6,178 bases of DNA. Source: Candidatus Dadabacteria bacterium UBA2774. GTDB lineage: Bacteria > Desulfobacterota_D > UBA1144 > Nemesobacterales > UBA2774. Every line of letters begins with the position of its first letter. Position 1 is the first letter of the stretch. Under the pieces are notes generated by a model. That model was not told the DNA's origin. It was given only the letters and a program-made list of their open reading frames with translations, and made no database searches. Made by a program: the position numbers and the translations under genes. Location of the stretch: the NCBI GenBank assembly GCA_002352485.1, contig DEIM01000096.1, forward strand, positions 1 to 6,178. The letters are read 5' to 3'. This document shows positions 1 to 5,744 of this stretch, in pieces.

Positions 1-2
1 AT

Positions 3-1160
3 TCAAGAATCTTGGCCCTTCTCGAATATGGTGAAGATTAAAAACCCGATGAACACCGTTACGCCCGTGACGACATACATCGTTTCATATCCCCAGTCCC
101 TTGCGATTATCCCGAACGGGAAGGCGAGGAAGTTAATACCCATACTGTAGGAGGCGTTAAACGCACCCATTGCTTTGCCCCTCTCGTCCTCCCCGGCCTT
201 ATCTATTACGAGCGCGCTCAGTGTTGGGTATAGGAAGCCGTACCCAAAGCTGAAAACGAACGCCACTAGTATGGTGCTCATGGGAGAGTCGATCAGGTAC
301 ATAGCCGCAAGCGAGATTGAGACCACGAGCAGCCCTGGAGAAGCTACCGCCTTTCTGCCCCAGGTGTCTGAGAATTTGCCGCCGAATATGCGCACAGCTG
401 TAACAGTAAGTGTATATGTGAGAAAGAAGTAAAACGCCGCGAGACCTTTTGAGCGCAGATAAACGGCCACGAAATTCAGTATAGCCCCGAGCCCTCCCGC
501 GAGTATCAGGTTTGAGAGCAGGATCAGAGAGAACCTTTTTGAGGCTATAAGGCGGAAGAAGCCCAACCCGTAAGGGTCCCTGGATGTGATGTAATGCCCG
601 TCGCGCATAAAAATGGCCAGTATAAATGCTATTAAGCTGAATACCGAAGCGTAAATAAAGAAAGTGCCGAACCCATATAGCCCGATCACAAACTCTCCGA
701 GCGAGGGTCCTATGGCGTAGGACGCGATAGTGAAAGCGCTGAATATCCCGAGCCACTGAGCCCTTTTCTCGGACGGCAGGTAGTCGGCCACAAAAGTGCC
801 CGCCGCTGTGAATGAGAACGCGAACGACACGCCCTGTATGAAGCGTATTAGATAAATGTACGCAGATAGCTCGGTTATTGTGAGATATAGAAGAGAGGCT
901 ACGAACATTACACTGTAACCAAGGAGCATAAACTTTCTTCTTCCGTAGCGGTCTACCAAGTAGGCTACAAAGGGTATTGCTCCCAGCGAAGTGATTCCGA
1001 AAGAGCCCATTATAAAGCCGACGTCGGCCTCTGTGCCCCCAAGCTCTGTAATATGAATAGGCAGCAGGAAGAACGCCGAGAAATTACAGAAAAAGAAGAA
1101 ATTCGCAGCCGTTGCCAGTGTGAAGTTTCTTAAAACGTCTGATTTTATAGGGGAAGCCAT
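3..1160 (-). CDS. MFS transporter (12-TM drug/sugar efflux-like permease)
   Basis: This encodes a 385-residue inner-membrane permease of the major facilitator superfamily, a proton-coupled secondary transporter family; the substrate cannot be read from the sequence. It is almost entirely hydrophobic, with room for 12 helices. The signature motif A lies in the loop after helix 2 (about residues 67-79, DRYGRRKF), and a degenerate copy in the second half (about 260-272, GGKFSDTWGRK) marks the internal duplication of the family. R106 in YLIRFIQG fits motif B, and GPSLGE (151-156) sits where motif C is expected in helix 5 of efflux-type members. The loops at 130-137 (SEKRAQWLG) and 324-333 (DERGKAMGAF) are also typical. 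The length is normal and both ends are present. The ATG at 1158-1160 has no convincing SD. Family assignment is secure, whereas exporter rather than importer is inference. Confidence 0.93.
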   Translation of the reverse strand: MASPIKSDVLRNFTLATAANFFFFCNFSAFFLLPIHITELGGTEADVGFIMGSFGITSLGAIPFVAYLVDRYGRRKFMLLGYSVMFVASLLYLTITELSAYIYLIRFIQGVSFAFSFTAAGTFVADYLPSEKRAQWLGIFSAFTIASYAIGPSLGEFVIGLYGFGTFFIYASVFSLIAFILAIFMRDGHYITSRDPYGLGFFRLIASKRFSLILLSNLILAGGLGAILNFVAVYLRSKGLAAFYFFLTYTLTVTAVRIFGGKFSDTWGRKAVASPGLLVVSISLAAMYLIDSPMSTILVAFVFSFGYGFLYPTLSALVIDKAGEDERGKAMGAFNASYSMGINFLAFPFGIIARDWGYETMYVVTGVTVFIGFLIFTIFEKGQDS

Positions 1161-1202
1161 AGCCCGGTCTTAATTAGTGATAATCCGGCCTTAGATTTAA
1201 GA

Positions 1203-1231
1203 ATTATAAGCCCGGAATAAGAGGTAAAAAA
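1203..1231 (-). promoter_or_regulatory. Candidate promoter for the MFS gene
   Basis: On the minus strand there is a perfect TATAAT at 1203-1208, placing a start of transcription near 1196 and a leader of about 36 bases before the ATG at 1160. The -35 position, 17 bases upstream, is only a T run (1226-1231). The -10 element is therefore strong and the -35 poor, so an activator might help. Confidence 0.35.
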
Positions 1232-1246
1232 TAATACCCATAATCT

Positions 1247-1274
1247 TTGACAATGTATATTGTCGTGATATATT
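1247..1274 (+). promoter_or_regulatory. Sigma-70-type promoter of the tRNA-Lys/tRNA-Glu unit
   Basis: A perfect -35 TTGACA (1247-1252) is followed after 16 bases by TATATT (1269-1274), a 5/6 match to the -10 consensus. Transcription would start near 1281, about 11 bases before the tRNA-Lys, which suits a tRNA transcription unit. An inverted repeat (1249-1264) overlaps the -35 and spacer. Confidence 0.7.
1249..1264. repeat. Inverted repeat GACAAT-4-ATTGTC overlapping the tRNA promoter
   Basis: Six-base perfect arms, GACAAT (1249-1254) and ATTGTC (1259-1264), flank GTAT. The repeat begins inside the -35 hexamer and runs into the spacer, the place where a dimeric repressor would bind. An operator role is inference; part of the symmetry comes simply from TTGACA itself. 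Confidence 0.35.
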
Positions 1275-1291
1275 GTTTTTCCTTAAACATT

Positions 1292-1364
1292 GAGCCGTTA
1301 GCTCAGTAGGTAGAGCAACTGCCTTTTAAGCAGTGGGCCGCAGGTTCGAATCCTGCACGGCTCA
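1292..1364 (+). tRNA. trnK: tRNA-Lys (anticodon UUU)
   Basis: The cloverleaf can be folded by hand. The acceptor stem is GAGCCGT (1292-1298) with ACGGCTC (1357-1363). The D stem is GCTC/GAGC (1301-1304, 1313-1316). The anticodon stem ACTGC/GCAGT (1318-1322, 1330-1334) carries the loop CTTTTAA, whose anticodon TTT is at 1325-1327. The T arm is GCAGG-TTCGAAT-CCTGC (1340-1356) and the discriminator is A1364. All stems pair perfectly. The 3' CCA is not encoded, so it must be added enzymatically, unlike in the neighbouring tRNA-Glu. It decodes AAA and AAG lysine codons and is probably co-transcribed with tRNA-Glu 11 bases downstream. Confidence 0.97.
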
Positions 1365-1375
1365 ATCCGTTATAC

Positions 1376-1453
1376 GTCCCCATCGTCTAGCCTGGCCCAG
1401 GACATCGGCCTTTCACGCCGAAAACAGGGGTTCAAATCCCCTTGGGGACGCCA
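1376..1453 (+). tRNA. trnE: tRNA-Glu (anticodon UUC)
   Basis: The acceptor stem is GTCCCCA (1376-1382) with TGGGGAC (1443-1449). The D stem is GTCT/GGAC (1385-1388, 1400-1403) with one wobble pair. The anticodon stem TCGGC/GCCGA (1405-1409, 1417-1421) holds the loop CTTTCAC with anticodon TTC at 1412-1414. The T arm is AGGGG-TTCAAAT-CCCCT (1426-1442), the discriminator is G1450, and an encoded CCA occupies 1451-1453. This tRNA reads glutamate codons and in many bacteria also supplies glutamyl-tRNA for tetrapyrrole synthesis. It shares the promoter upstream of tRNA-Lys. No clear terminator on the plus strand follows it in the next 100 bases. Confidence 0.97.
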
Positions 1454-1503
1454 CTTTATCCGGAACAGTTATAGCCCACCATAAGGGTTGTTTGATTGAT
1501 AAG

Positions 1504-1527
1504 TAAAAAGGGGAGCTTCAGCCCTCT
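1504..1527 (-). terminator. Probable rho-independent terminator of the Cys-rich/beta-helix unit
   Basis: Read on the minus strand, the stretch forms a short imperfect hairpin (GGGC-TGAA-GCTC core, with one G-U pair and flanking G-C pairs) followed by CCCC and five T residues (1505-1509). It starts about 34 bases after the stop of the Cys-rich gene. The same AGTAAAAAGGG(G)AGC string recurs at the better terminator at 3971-3997. The hairpin is weak, so confidence is moderate. Confidence 0.5.
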
Positions 1528-1560
1528 GCTCTACCGGTCGCAAACGTAATACACGAAACC

Positions 1561-1965
1561 TCAGGAACAATCCGTCGTGCACGTATTATCGCTACAACAA
1601 TACTCACTGGTACCTGTATGCCATGTAATACCGTCACTGTCGTCTACGCAAGCATAGTTACAACCATCACTTGATCCGGTTACATCGGATGACGTGCAAA
1701 GCCACAGGACATCGCTAGTTTCCTTCACGATGACATAACAGCCACTATCCCCATTGCAATCGGCCTCTGATGTATCGCCTGACGACGTTCCCCCGATTGA
1801 GGCAGAAACTAATTTATCCCACGTACTGTCGCCGTCGTATGTACACCACTCGATGTGCCCCGATAGGCAGTTTGTAAGCATGACCTCACAAATGGTGGCC
1901 GGTGCGGGTGCAGGTCTTAAGAAAGAACCGCTCACTATCACCATTGCGATTAATAAATATCTCAT
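1561..1965 (-). CDS. Secreted acidic Cys-rich protein of unknown function
   Basis: I do not recognise this 134-residue protein. Residues 1-23 look like a signal peptide: a short basic start (MR), a hydrophobic core (about 4-16) and a Pro/Ala-rich segment ending in an Ala-Pro-Ala cleavage motif (21-23). The mature part has 12 cysteines (26, 33, 41, 70, 76, 90, 102, 106, 123, 124, 129, 133), an even number that suits disulphide bonding outside the cytoplasm. It contains many Ser/Thr/Asp/Gly residues and, by hand count, 19 acidic against 2 Lys and no Arg, so it should be very acidic. The ATG is preceded by AAGGAAGG (1974-1981) at a spacing of 8, which supports the start. It follows the beta-helix gene by 19 bases on the same strand and is probably co-transcribed. 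A role on the cell surface or in the envelope beside that protein is inference. Confidence 0.75.
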   Translation of the reverse strand: MRYLLIAMVIVSGSFLRPAPAPATICEVMLTNCLSGHIEWCTYDGDSTWDKLVSASIGGTSSGDTSEADCNGDSGCYVIVKETSDVLWLCTSSDVTGSSDGCNYACVDDSDGITWHTGTSEYCCSDNTCTTDCS

Positions 1966-1984
1966 AAGTTATGCCTTCCTTGTT

Positions 1985-2980
1985 CTATTGTATGCACAAC
2001 GAGTCGCTGGTATTAAAGTCATTTCCCTGCCACGTGTTTGCACAGTCCTCAAGATTGTTGACTCCCGTGTCTGCGATGTCTGCGAGATCTGTACCGCCAC
2101 GATTAAAACCAGATTCAACGGATTTATTATTACCAAGCGCCGTGTTGCTTATAATGTTGTTATCAGTACTATCGACACGGATTCCCGAAATTTCATTGTT
2201 GCTGGCCTCACTTCCTGAAACACTATTGAAATTGGCCCCAATGTATATACCGTGACTCAGATTGTTGTGGTTGGCCGTAACATTCGAAATTATATTGTTC
2301 TTGCCCGCATCCACCAGTTCGTTATTTATCACGTTGACAATCGCGATATTCACGTAGTTGTTATTGTTTGCCTGCGTTTCAGAAACCTCATTGGAATTAC
2401 CGAAAAGGACGATACCCATGTGGTCGTTCTCCGAAACCTCGCTGTTTGTGACCACATTGCCGTCCCCAACCAATTGTATACCAACGGGGTGGTTGCCGTT
2501 CGCTTTCACATTGCGAAGGGTATTGTTATCGCTTAGCACTACGAATCCTCCCGATAATACAATGTCCTTCTCCCCAAAGTTCTCAATTGCCTCCAAGTTT
2601 TTGATCGTGTGCATTCCATCACCTTCCGCAAGCACGCCCGCCTCGCAGTTCTGCACAGTACCGTTCTTAACCGTGGCTCCTATTCCTGTGACGTGAATTC
2701 CAACCGTGCCCGCTGACCCGTCACATGAGATCGTGTGCCCGTTCAGGTCCAGGGTTTCAGGCCCCTCAAGCGTAACGGCCGTGCCGCTGCAGTTCACAAC
2801 GTCATCCGTAGCAACAATTTTTCGTGAATTTGATGCGTCGCTTCTTACCCAGGAGGCCGTGACGACATCTCCGCACCTGAGGTCAACTCTCTCAGCCCCG
2901 CCGCTGCCTTCGTCGTCACACGCATGGATGCTTAATACGGCTAGTATAATAGTCAATGCAAAAACTGCTTTCTTAATCAT
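1985..2980 (-). CDS. Right-handed parallel beta-helix lipoprotein (NosD/pectate-lyase-like fold)
   Basis: This encodes a 331-residue envelope protein built from beta-helix (PbH1-type) repeats. After a lipoprotein-like leader (MIKKAVFALT..., hydrophobic core about 5-18), C21 sits in a loose lipobox (SIHAC) and is followed by a DDEGSGG linker; Asp after the Cys would favour inner-membrane retention under the E. coli rule. The helix starts near residue 60. LDLNGHTISC (77-86) is a typical first-rung motif, and about eight repeats of roughly 22-24 residues follow, of the form GI.L.G..N.V......N, up to about 285. Asn is about one residue in seven, as expected for Asn ladders. Six further cysteines (36, 64, 86, 112, 313, 329) may form disulphides that cap the ends. 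The family includes carbohydrate-active enzymes, NosD and adhesin-like surface proteins. I see no clear catalytic site, so a binding or structural role is as likely as an enzymatic one. The first ATG at 3001 is rejected in favour of 2980, where a GAGAGGGG ribosome site is correctly spaced. Confidence 0.85.
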   Translation of the reverse strand: MIKKAVFALTIILAVLSIHACDDEGSGGAERVDLRCGDVVTASWVRSDASNSRKIVATDDVVNCSGTAVTLEGPETLDLNGHTISCDGSAGTVGIHVTGIGATVKNGTVQNCEAGVLAEGDGMHTIKNLEAIENFGEKDIVLSGGFVVLSDNNTLRNVKANGNHPVGIQLVGDGNVVTNSEVSENDHMGIVLFGNSNEVSETQANNNNYVNIAIVNVINNELVDAGKNNIISNVTANHNNLSHGIYIGANFNSVSGSEASNNEISGIRVDSTDNNIISNTALGNNKSVESGFNRGGTDLADIADTGVNNLEDCANTWQGNDFNTSDSLCIQ

Positions 2981-2987
2981 TATCAAT

Positions 2988-2995
2988 CCCCTCTC
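2988..2995 (-). promoter_or_regulatory. SD site that fixes the beta-helix gene start
   Basis: GAGAGGGG on the minus strand lies 7 bases before the ATG at 2978-2980. It falls inside the first codons of the longer reading frame that would begin at 3001, so the downstream ATG is the likely start. That choice also gives a normal leader beginning MIKK. Confidence 0.7.
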
Positions 2996-3134
2996 TGGCA
3001 TTAATTATTTTTAGCTTTGGCTTGCTCCTTTGGACACCATTGCCTGCATTGATTGAGATCCATGCCTCATCGAATTACTATTTACTCTTAACCAAAAATG
3101 CAATTTCTTTTTTTTCTTGCTATGTTGGTTTTTA

Positions 3135-3162
3135 AATATAGTCCAATTTTATAATCGAGCAA
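3135..3162 (-). promoter_or_regulatory. Weak candidate promoter for the beta-helix/Cys-rich unit
   Basis: On the minus strand TTGCTC (3157-3162, 3/6 match) and TATATT (3135-3140, 5/6 match) are 16 bases apart, giving a leader of about 148 bases before the ATG at 2980. A perfect TTGACA also occurs on this strand at 3197-3202 but has no -10 at a usable distance. Confidence 0.3.
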
Positions 3163-3194
3163 TAAGATATAAATAAGCAATATAACTGCAAGTG

Positions 3195-3227
3195 ACTGTC
3201 AAGCCCCCGAAAATAGGTACACCTATT
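3195..3227 (+). mobile_element. Possible solitary insertion-sequence end (relic)
   Basis: The stretch begins TGACTGTCAAG-like (from 3194), continues with a run of five C (3204-3208) then GAAAAT, and ends in a GGTACACC-type motif. From memory this resembles terminal inverted repeats of IS3/IS150-type or IS21-type elements, which begin TG, contain a CCCC/AAA block and end near ACAC or ACC. There is no transposase and no matching second end in the window, so at best it is a remnant. The resemblance is recollection, not a search result. Confidence 0.2.
3212..3227. repeat. Perfect palindrome AATAGGT-AC-ACCTATT
   Basis: Two perfect 7-base arms surround a 2-base centre. The site lies 56 bases past the hydrolase stop and about 230 bases upstream of the beta-helix start. 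Its size fits a dimer-binding operator, but it overlaps the insertion-sequence-like stretch and no promoter is centred on it. Confidence 0.45.
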
Positions 3228-3282
3228 AAGTTAGAGTCTATTAATATATTCACCGATATTTACAAAGCTTGGTTATACGAAG

Positions 3283-3837
3283 TTACCTGACGAGCTTTGA
3301 AATCTGCTTAAACTCATCTGTTCCGGCGCGCTCCAGTAGCTGGAACAAAAACGCCTCCGTAGTGCCCACAGTGGCCCCTGCTTTCTCTATGAGCTCCATA
3401 CCCTTTTCCCAATCAAGCTCGCGGCGCGATATCACCGCGTCAGCAGGAACGTAAACATTATAGCCCCGGTTAATGAGATCAATTGCCGTCTGAAGCACGC
3501 ATACGTGGGTCTCAACACCGCATAGGAGCACAGAGCCACGGTCTATGCCCTTAAGAGCCGACTCGAACTCGGGCTCGCGAGCGCAGCTGAACACCACTTT
3601 CTCTATAGGCTCGAAGCCCTCTCCAACTGATTCCTTAATCTCTTCAATCGTTGGCCCAAGCCCCTTGGGATATTGTTCGGTTACAGTAACCGGGATTCCC
3701 ATTATATTCGCGGCCTCTAGCAGTATCTTCATATTTTTTACATTCGTCTCGCTAATGTCCTCCGGCATAGCGCCCATCAGCCTCTCCTGAACATCGACTA
3801 CGACAAACGACGTATCTTCCTTTTTTATAAATTCCAT
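3283..3837 (-). CDS. Isochorismatase-superfamily cysteine hydrolase (ISOC1/2-like)
   Basis: This is a 184-residue cytoplasmic hydrolase of the isochorismatase-like fold. The Asp-Lys-Cys triad is visible: D15 in VVVDVQERL, K80 in EKVVFSC and C113 in GVETHVC (107-113), where the Val-Glu step forms the usual cis-peptide. TEQYPKGLG (53-61) and CAREPEF (85-91) are typical of the ISOC1/ISOC2 branch rather than of the siderophore isochorismatases (EntB, DhbB) or nicotinamidases. No metal-binding DxHxxxxH site is apparent. The natural substrate of this branch is not established, so no reaction is assigned. A GTG at 3841-3843 would add two residues but sits against the SD, so the ATG at 3835-3837 is preferred. 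The gene stands alone, unrelated in function to its neighbours. Upstream, TATAAA (3922-3927, minus strand) lacks a good -35. Confidence 0.93.
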   Translation of the reverse strand: MEFIKKEDTSFVVVDVQERLMGAMPEDISETNVKNMKILLEAANIMGIPVTVTEQYPKGLGPTIEEIKESVGEGFEPIEKVVFSCAREPEFESALKGIDRGSVLLCGVETHVCVLQTAIDLINRGYNVYVPADAVISRRELDWEKGMELIEKAGATVGTTEAFLFQLLERAGTDEFKQISKLVR

Positions 3838-3843
3838 ATCCAC

Positions 3844-3851
3844 TCTCCTTT
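3844..3851 (-). promoter_or_regulatory. SD site that decides the hydrolase start
   Basis: AAAGGAGA lies 6 bases before the ATG at 3835-3837, an ideal spacing, but directly abuts the GTG at 3841-3843. The shorter, ATG-started product is therefore favoured. Confidence 0.75.
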
Positions 3852-3970
3852 CTTAGTTATATCTATGTTATTAGCATACCTGTATCAAAAATTCCAGAAT
3901 CATCATAGCTAACGAACTGAGTTTATAATCCCAATCTCTCTTTACAAAATGGAGAGGTAATAAGTCAAAG

Positions 3971-3997
3971 TAAAAAGGGAGCCGAAGCTCCTTTTTA
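3971..3997. terminator. Bidirectional rho-independent terminator
   Basis: GGAGC (3978-3982), a CGAA tetraloop and GCTCC (3987-3991) form a tight hairpin flanked by five A (3972-3976) and five T (3992-3996), so it can act on either strand. All nearby genes run on the minus strand, so it most likely ends pckA transcription (stop at 4175) and insulates the hydrolase. The roughly 180-base 3' untranslated stretch this implies would include the palindrome at 4111-4129. Confidence 0.8.
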
Positions 3998-4094
3998 ATC
4001 TATTCTATAGTATAAAAATAAGGGGAAACTATTCATGTTGAGAGTACACCCCTTCTATTTCCCAAGAATTGAGGAGATTATGAGGCTAAAGATT

Positions 4095-4144
4095 TGGATT
4101 CCTGATAAGATCCCGTGTCAAGTACGGGACATGTTCAGAAAGGA
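4095..4144. repeat. Probable dispersed palindromic intergenic repeat
   Basis: The core TCCCGT (4111-4116), a 7-base loop GTCAAGT and ACGGGA (4124-4129) form a 6-pair hairpin, preceded by GGATTCCTGATAAGA. This organisation (GGATTCC, then CCCGTGTCAAG, then ACGGGA) is like the multi-copy REP-type repeats found between genes in many bacterial genomes. Only one copy is in the window, so the dispersed nature is inferred from resemblance. It lies 30-80 bases past the pckA stop and may protect its mRNA 3' end. Confidence 0.45.
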
Positions 4145-4174
4145 CAACCTGTTTTATGAGTGGGGTTCCTACTC

Positions 4175-5728
4175 TCAGCCCTGGTGCTTGGCAAATTCCT
4201 CTTCGAAGCGTGCTTGAAGCTCGTTTGCTTTAGCGTCATATTCCGCAGGGTCTGACCAGCTTTTCTTGGGTTGAAGGAGCTTGTCATCGACTCCGGGGCA
4301 TGAGCTCGGAACACTAAGTCCGAATATAGGAACATCCTCAAATGATCCGCTCAAAAGCGAGCCGTCAACAGCCGCTGTTACAAGCGCTCTTGTCTGAGGA
4401 AGCGGCATACGTTTACCGATCCCGTAAGGGCCGCCTGTGATTCCCGTATTGAGGAGCCACACTGTGGCGCCCGAGGATTCGAGCTTGTCTTTAAGCATCT
4501 CCGCATAAAATAGAGGCGGTCTCGGCATGAAAGGCGATCCGAAACATGAGCTGAATGTGGCCTGCGGCTCATCAACTCCACGTTCCGTGCCCGCGACTTT
4601 AGCCGTGTAGCCCAGGGTAAAGAAATACATAGCCTGCTCAGGCGTAAGCCTGGATATCGGAGGAAGCACACCGAATGCGTCATAAGTGAGCATAAATATG
4701 GTCTTCGGAGTACCGCCCACCCCGTCAGGAACTATGCATTTAAGGGCGTCTATCTGGTATGCGACTCTTGTGTTTTCAGTATGCTCGACACTATCAAAAT
4801 CTATCCTTCTGGTCTCGGGGTCCATCGCTACGTTCTCGAGTACCGTGCCGAACTGAAGCGATGCGTCATATATTTCGGGCTCTGTTTCCGGGTTGAGCTT
4901 GATCGCTTTTGCGTAGCAGCCGCCCTCGAAATTAAACACTCCACCGTCAAACCAGCCGTGCTCGTCGTCACCGATGAGCGGCCTCTGGGGGTCTGCGGAT
5001 AGAGTGGTCTTCCCTGTCCCGGACAGACCGAAAAAGAGCGCCACGTCTTTCTCATTGCCCACGTTTGCCGAGCAGTGCATCGGGAATACATTCGATTTCG
5101 GAAGCAGGAAGTTTAGCGCCGAGAAAACAGATTTTTTCATCTCACCCGCGTACTCTGTGCCGCCAATGATGGCCATACGTTTTTCGAAGTTCAGGATTAT
5201 AAATGTTTCTGAGCGTGTTCCGTCCGTCTCAGGGTCGGCCTTAACACCGGGCGCACTCAGAACTGTAAACCCTACAGAGTCGTGCGGAAGGTCTTTCTCG
5301 TCAGGTCGTATGAATAGGTTATTTACGAAAACATTATGCCACGCGTACTCGTTAATCACCCTCACTTTTTTTTGGTAGTCAGGGTGCGCGCACACATAGA
5401 GGTCTCTTACGAAGAGGTCTTTACCTTTGTAGTATTCAAGTATTTTCTTGTGAAGTCTGTCGAAGCTCTCAGCGCTGATCGGCTTATTTATAGCTCCCCA
5501 GTGAATGTCACTTTGGGTACCGGGCTCCTCTACAATAAAACGGTCCGCCGGTGAGCGTCCGGTATGAACGCCAGTGTAGGCTACGAGGGTGCCGCCCTCT
5601 CCTATCTGACCTTCGCCACGTCTTATCATCTCCTCATAAAGCTCAGGTATGGAAAGGTTGTAATAAATGTTCTTTGGGTCTTCAATTCCGTGCTGTTGAG
5701 CCAGCTCACTTTGTGTTAACTTTGGCAA
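4175..5728 (-). CDS. pckA: Phosphoenolpyruvate carboxykinase (ATP), EC 4.1.1.49
   Basis: This 517-residue cytoplasmic enzyme converts oxaloacetate and ATP to phosphoenolpyruvate, CO2 and ADP, the first committed step of gluconeogenesis. Seen in the sequence (numbering from the preferred start): TGRSP (56-60) with the substrate-binding Arg58; Y193 and K199 in YAGEMKKSVF and H218 in MHCSANVG, equivalent to the oxaloacetate and Mn ligands of E. coli PckA; the P-loop GLSGTGKTT (234-242); the kinase-2 metal motif DDEHGW (254-259) followed by NFEGGCYAK; R321 in ENTRV; and the C-terminal lid region TGITGGPYGIGKR. The P-loop is of the ATP type, not the GTP type. The length matches the family (about 520-540) and nothing is missing. 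The longest frame begins at a TTG at 5752 with no SD. A strong GGAGGT lies downstream of that, so TTG 5726-5728 is preferred. The gene is monocistronic, with its own promoter (5828-5855). Confidence 0.97.
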   Translation of the reverse strand: MPKLTQSELAQQHGIEDPKNIYYNLSIPELYEEMIRRGEGQIGEGGTLVAYTGVHTGRSPADRFIVEEPGTQSDIHWGAINKPISAESFDRLHKKILEYYKGKDLFVRDLYVCAHPDYQKKVRVINEYAWHNVFVNNLFIRPDEKDLPHDSVGFTVLSAPGVKADPETDGTRSETFIILNFEKRMAIIGGTEYAGEMKKSVFSALNFLLPKSNVFPMHCSANVGNEKDVALFFGLSGTGKTTLSADPQRPLIGDDEHGWFDGGVFNFEGGCYAKAIKLNPETEPEIYDASLQFGTVLENVAMDPETRRIDFDSVEHTENTRVAYQIDALKCIVPDGVGGTPKTIFMLTYDAFGVLPPISRLTPEQAMYFFTLGYTAKVAGTERGVDEPQATFSSCFGSPFMPRPPLFYAEMLKDKLESSGATVWLLNTGITGGPYGIGKRMPLPQTRALVTAAVDGSLLSGSFEDVPIFGLSVPSSCPGVDDKLLQPKKSWSDPAEYDAKANELQARFEEEFAKHQG

Positions 5729-5738
5729 CTTAAGTACT

Positions 5739-5744
5739 ACCTCC
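5739..5744 (-). promoter_or_regulatory. SD site GGAGGT that decides the pckA start
   Basis: GGAGGT on the minus strand is 10 bases before the TTG at 5726-5728 and falls inside codons 4-5 of the longer frame from 5752. No ATG or GTG is available nearby in frame; the next Met is about 33 codons further in. A TTG start is therefore very likely, and this one is the better supported. Confidence 0.6.

Larger units (their letters stand above)
2981..3282. other. Gene-free spacer between the beta-helix gene and the hydrolase
   Basis: This is 302 AT-rich bases with no credible reading frame. It holds the SD site of the beta-helix gene, an oligo-T tract on the plus strand (around 3107-3116) with no stem in front of it, a weak minus-strand promoter candidate (3135-3162), and an insertion-sequence-like stretch with a perfect palindrome (3195-3227). 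A 9-pair stem (3263-3271 with 3291-3299, one G-T pair) spans the hydrolase stop codon. It has no T run after it, so it is not called a terminator. Confidence 0.6.
3838..4174. other. Gene-free spacer between the hydrolase and pckA
   Basis: This is 337 bases without a supported gene. It contains the hydrolase leader and SD, a weak CTCTC/GAGAG inverted repeat (around 3936-3955), a bidirectional terminator (3971-3997), a long-looped AAGGGG/CCCCTT repeat (4020-4025 with 4049-4054), and a dispersed-type palindromic repeat (about 4095-4144) shortly after the pckA stop. Confidence 0.6.

Noticed and set aside
199..756. Minus-strand 185-codon frame inside the MFS gene
   Set aside because: It is a shifted-frame shadow rich in Arg and His with no membrane pattern, lying entirely within a clear MFS coding frame.
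1454..1560. Search for an att-site duplicate of the tRNA-Glu 3' end, which would indicate an integrated island
   Set aside because: No second copy of the T-arm/acceptor sequence was found anywhere in the window, and no integrase gene is present.
2252..3014. Plus-strand open frames of about 94-112 codons opposite the beta-helix gene
   Set aside because: They are antisense shadows of the repetitive beta-helix coding sequence. The minus-strand frame has the SD site, leader peptide and repeat pattern.
3105..3118. T-rich run resembling a terminator tail
   Set aside because: No stable stem precedes it on the plus strand, and no plus-strand gene lies upstream to terminate.
3274..3285. TATACGAAGTTA, a 12-base match to one arm of loxP
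   Set aside because: The second arm is absent at the required 8-base spacing and the match covers the hydrolase stop codon. It is a chance coincidence, not a recombination site.
4035..4217. Plus-strand 60-codon open frame
   Set aside because: It runs through the palindromic repeat and into the 3' end of pckA antisense, and its protein shows no recognisable features.
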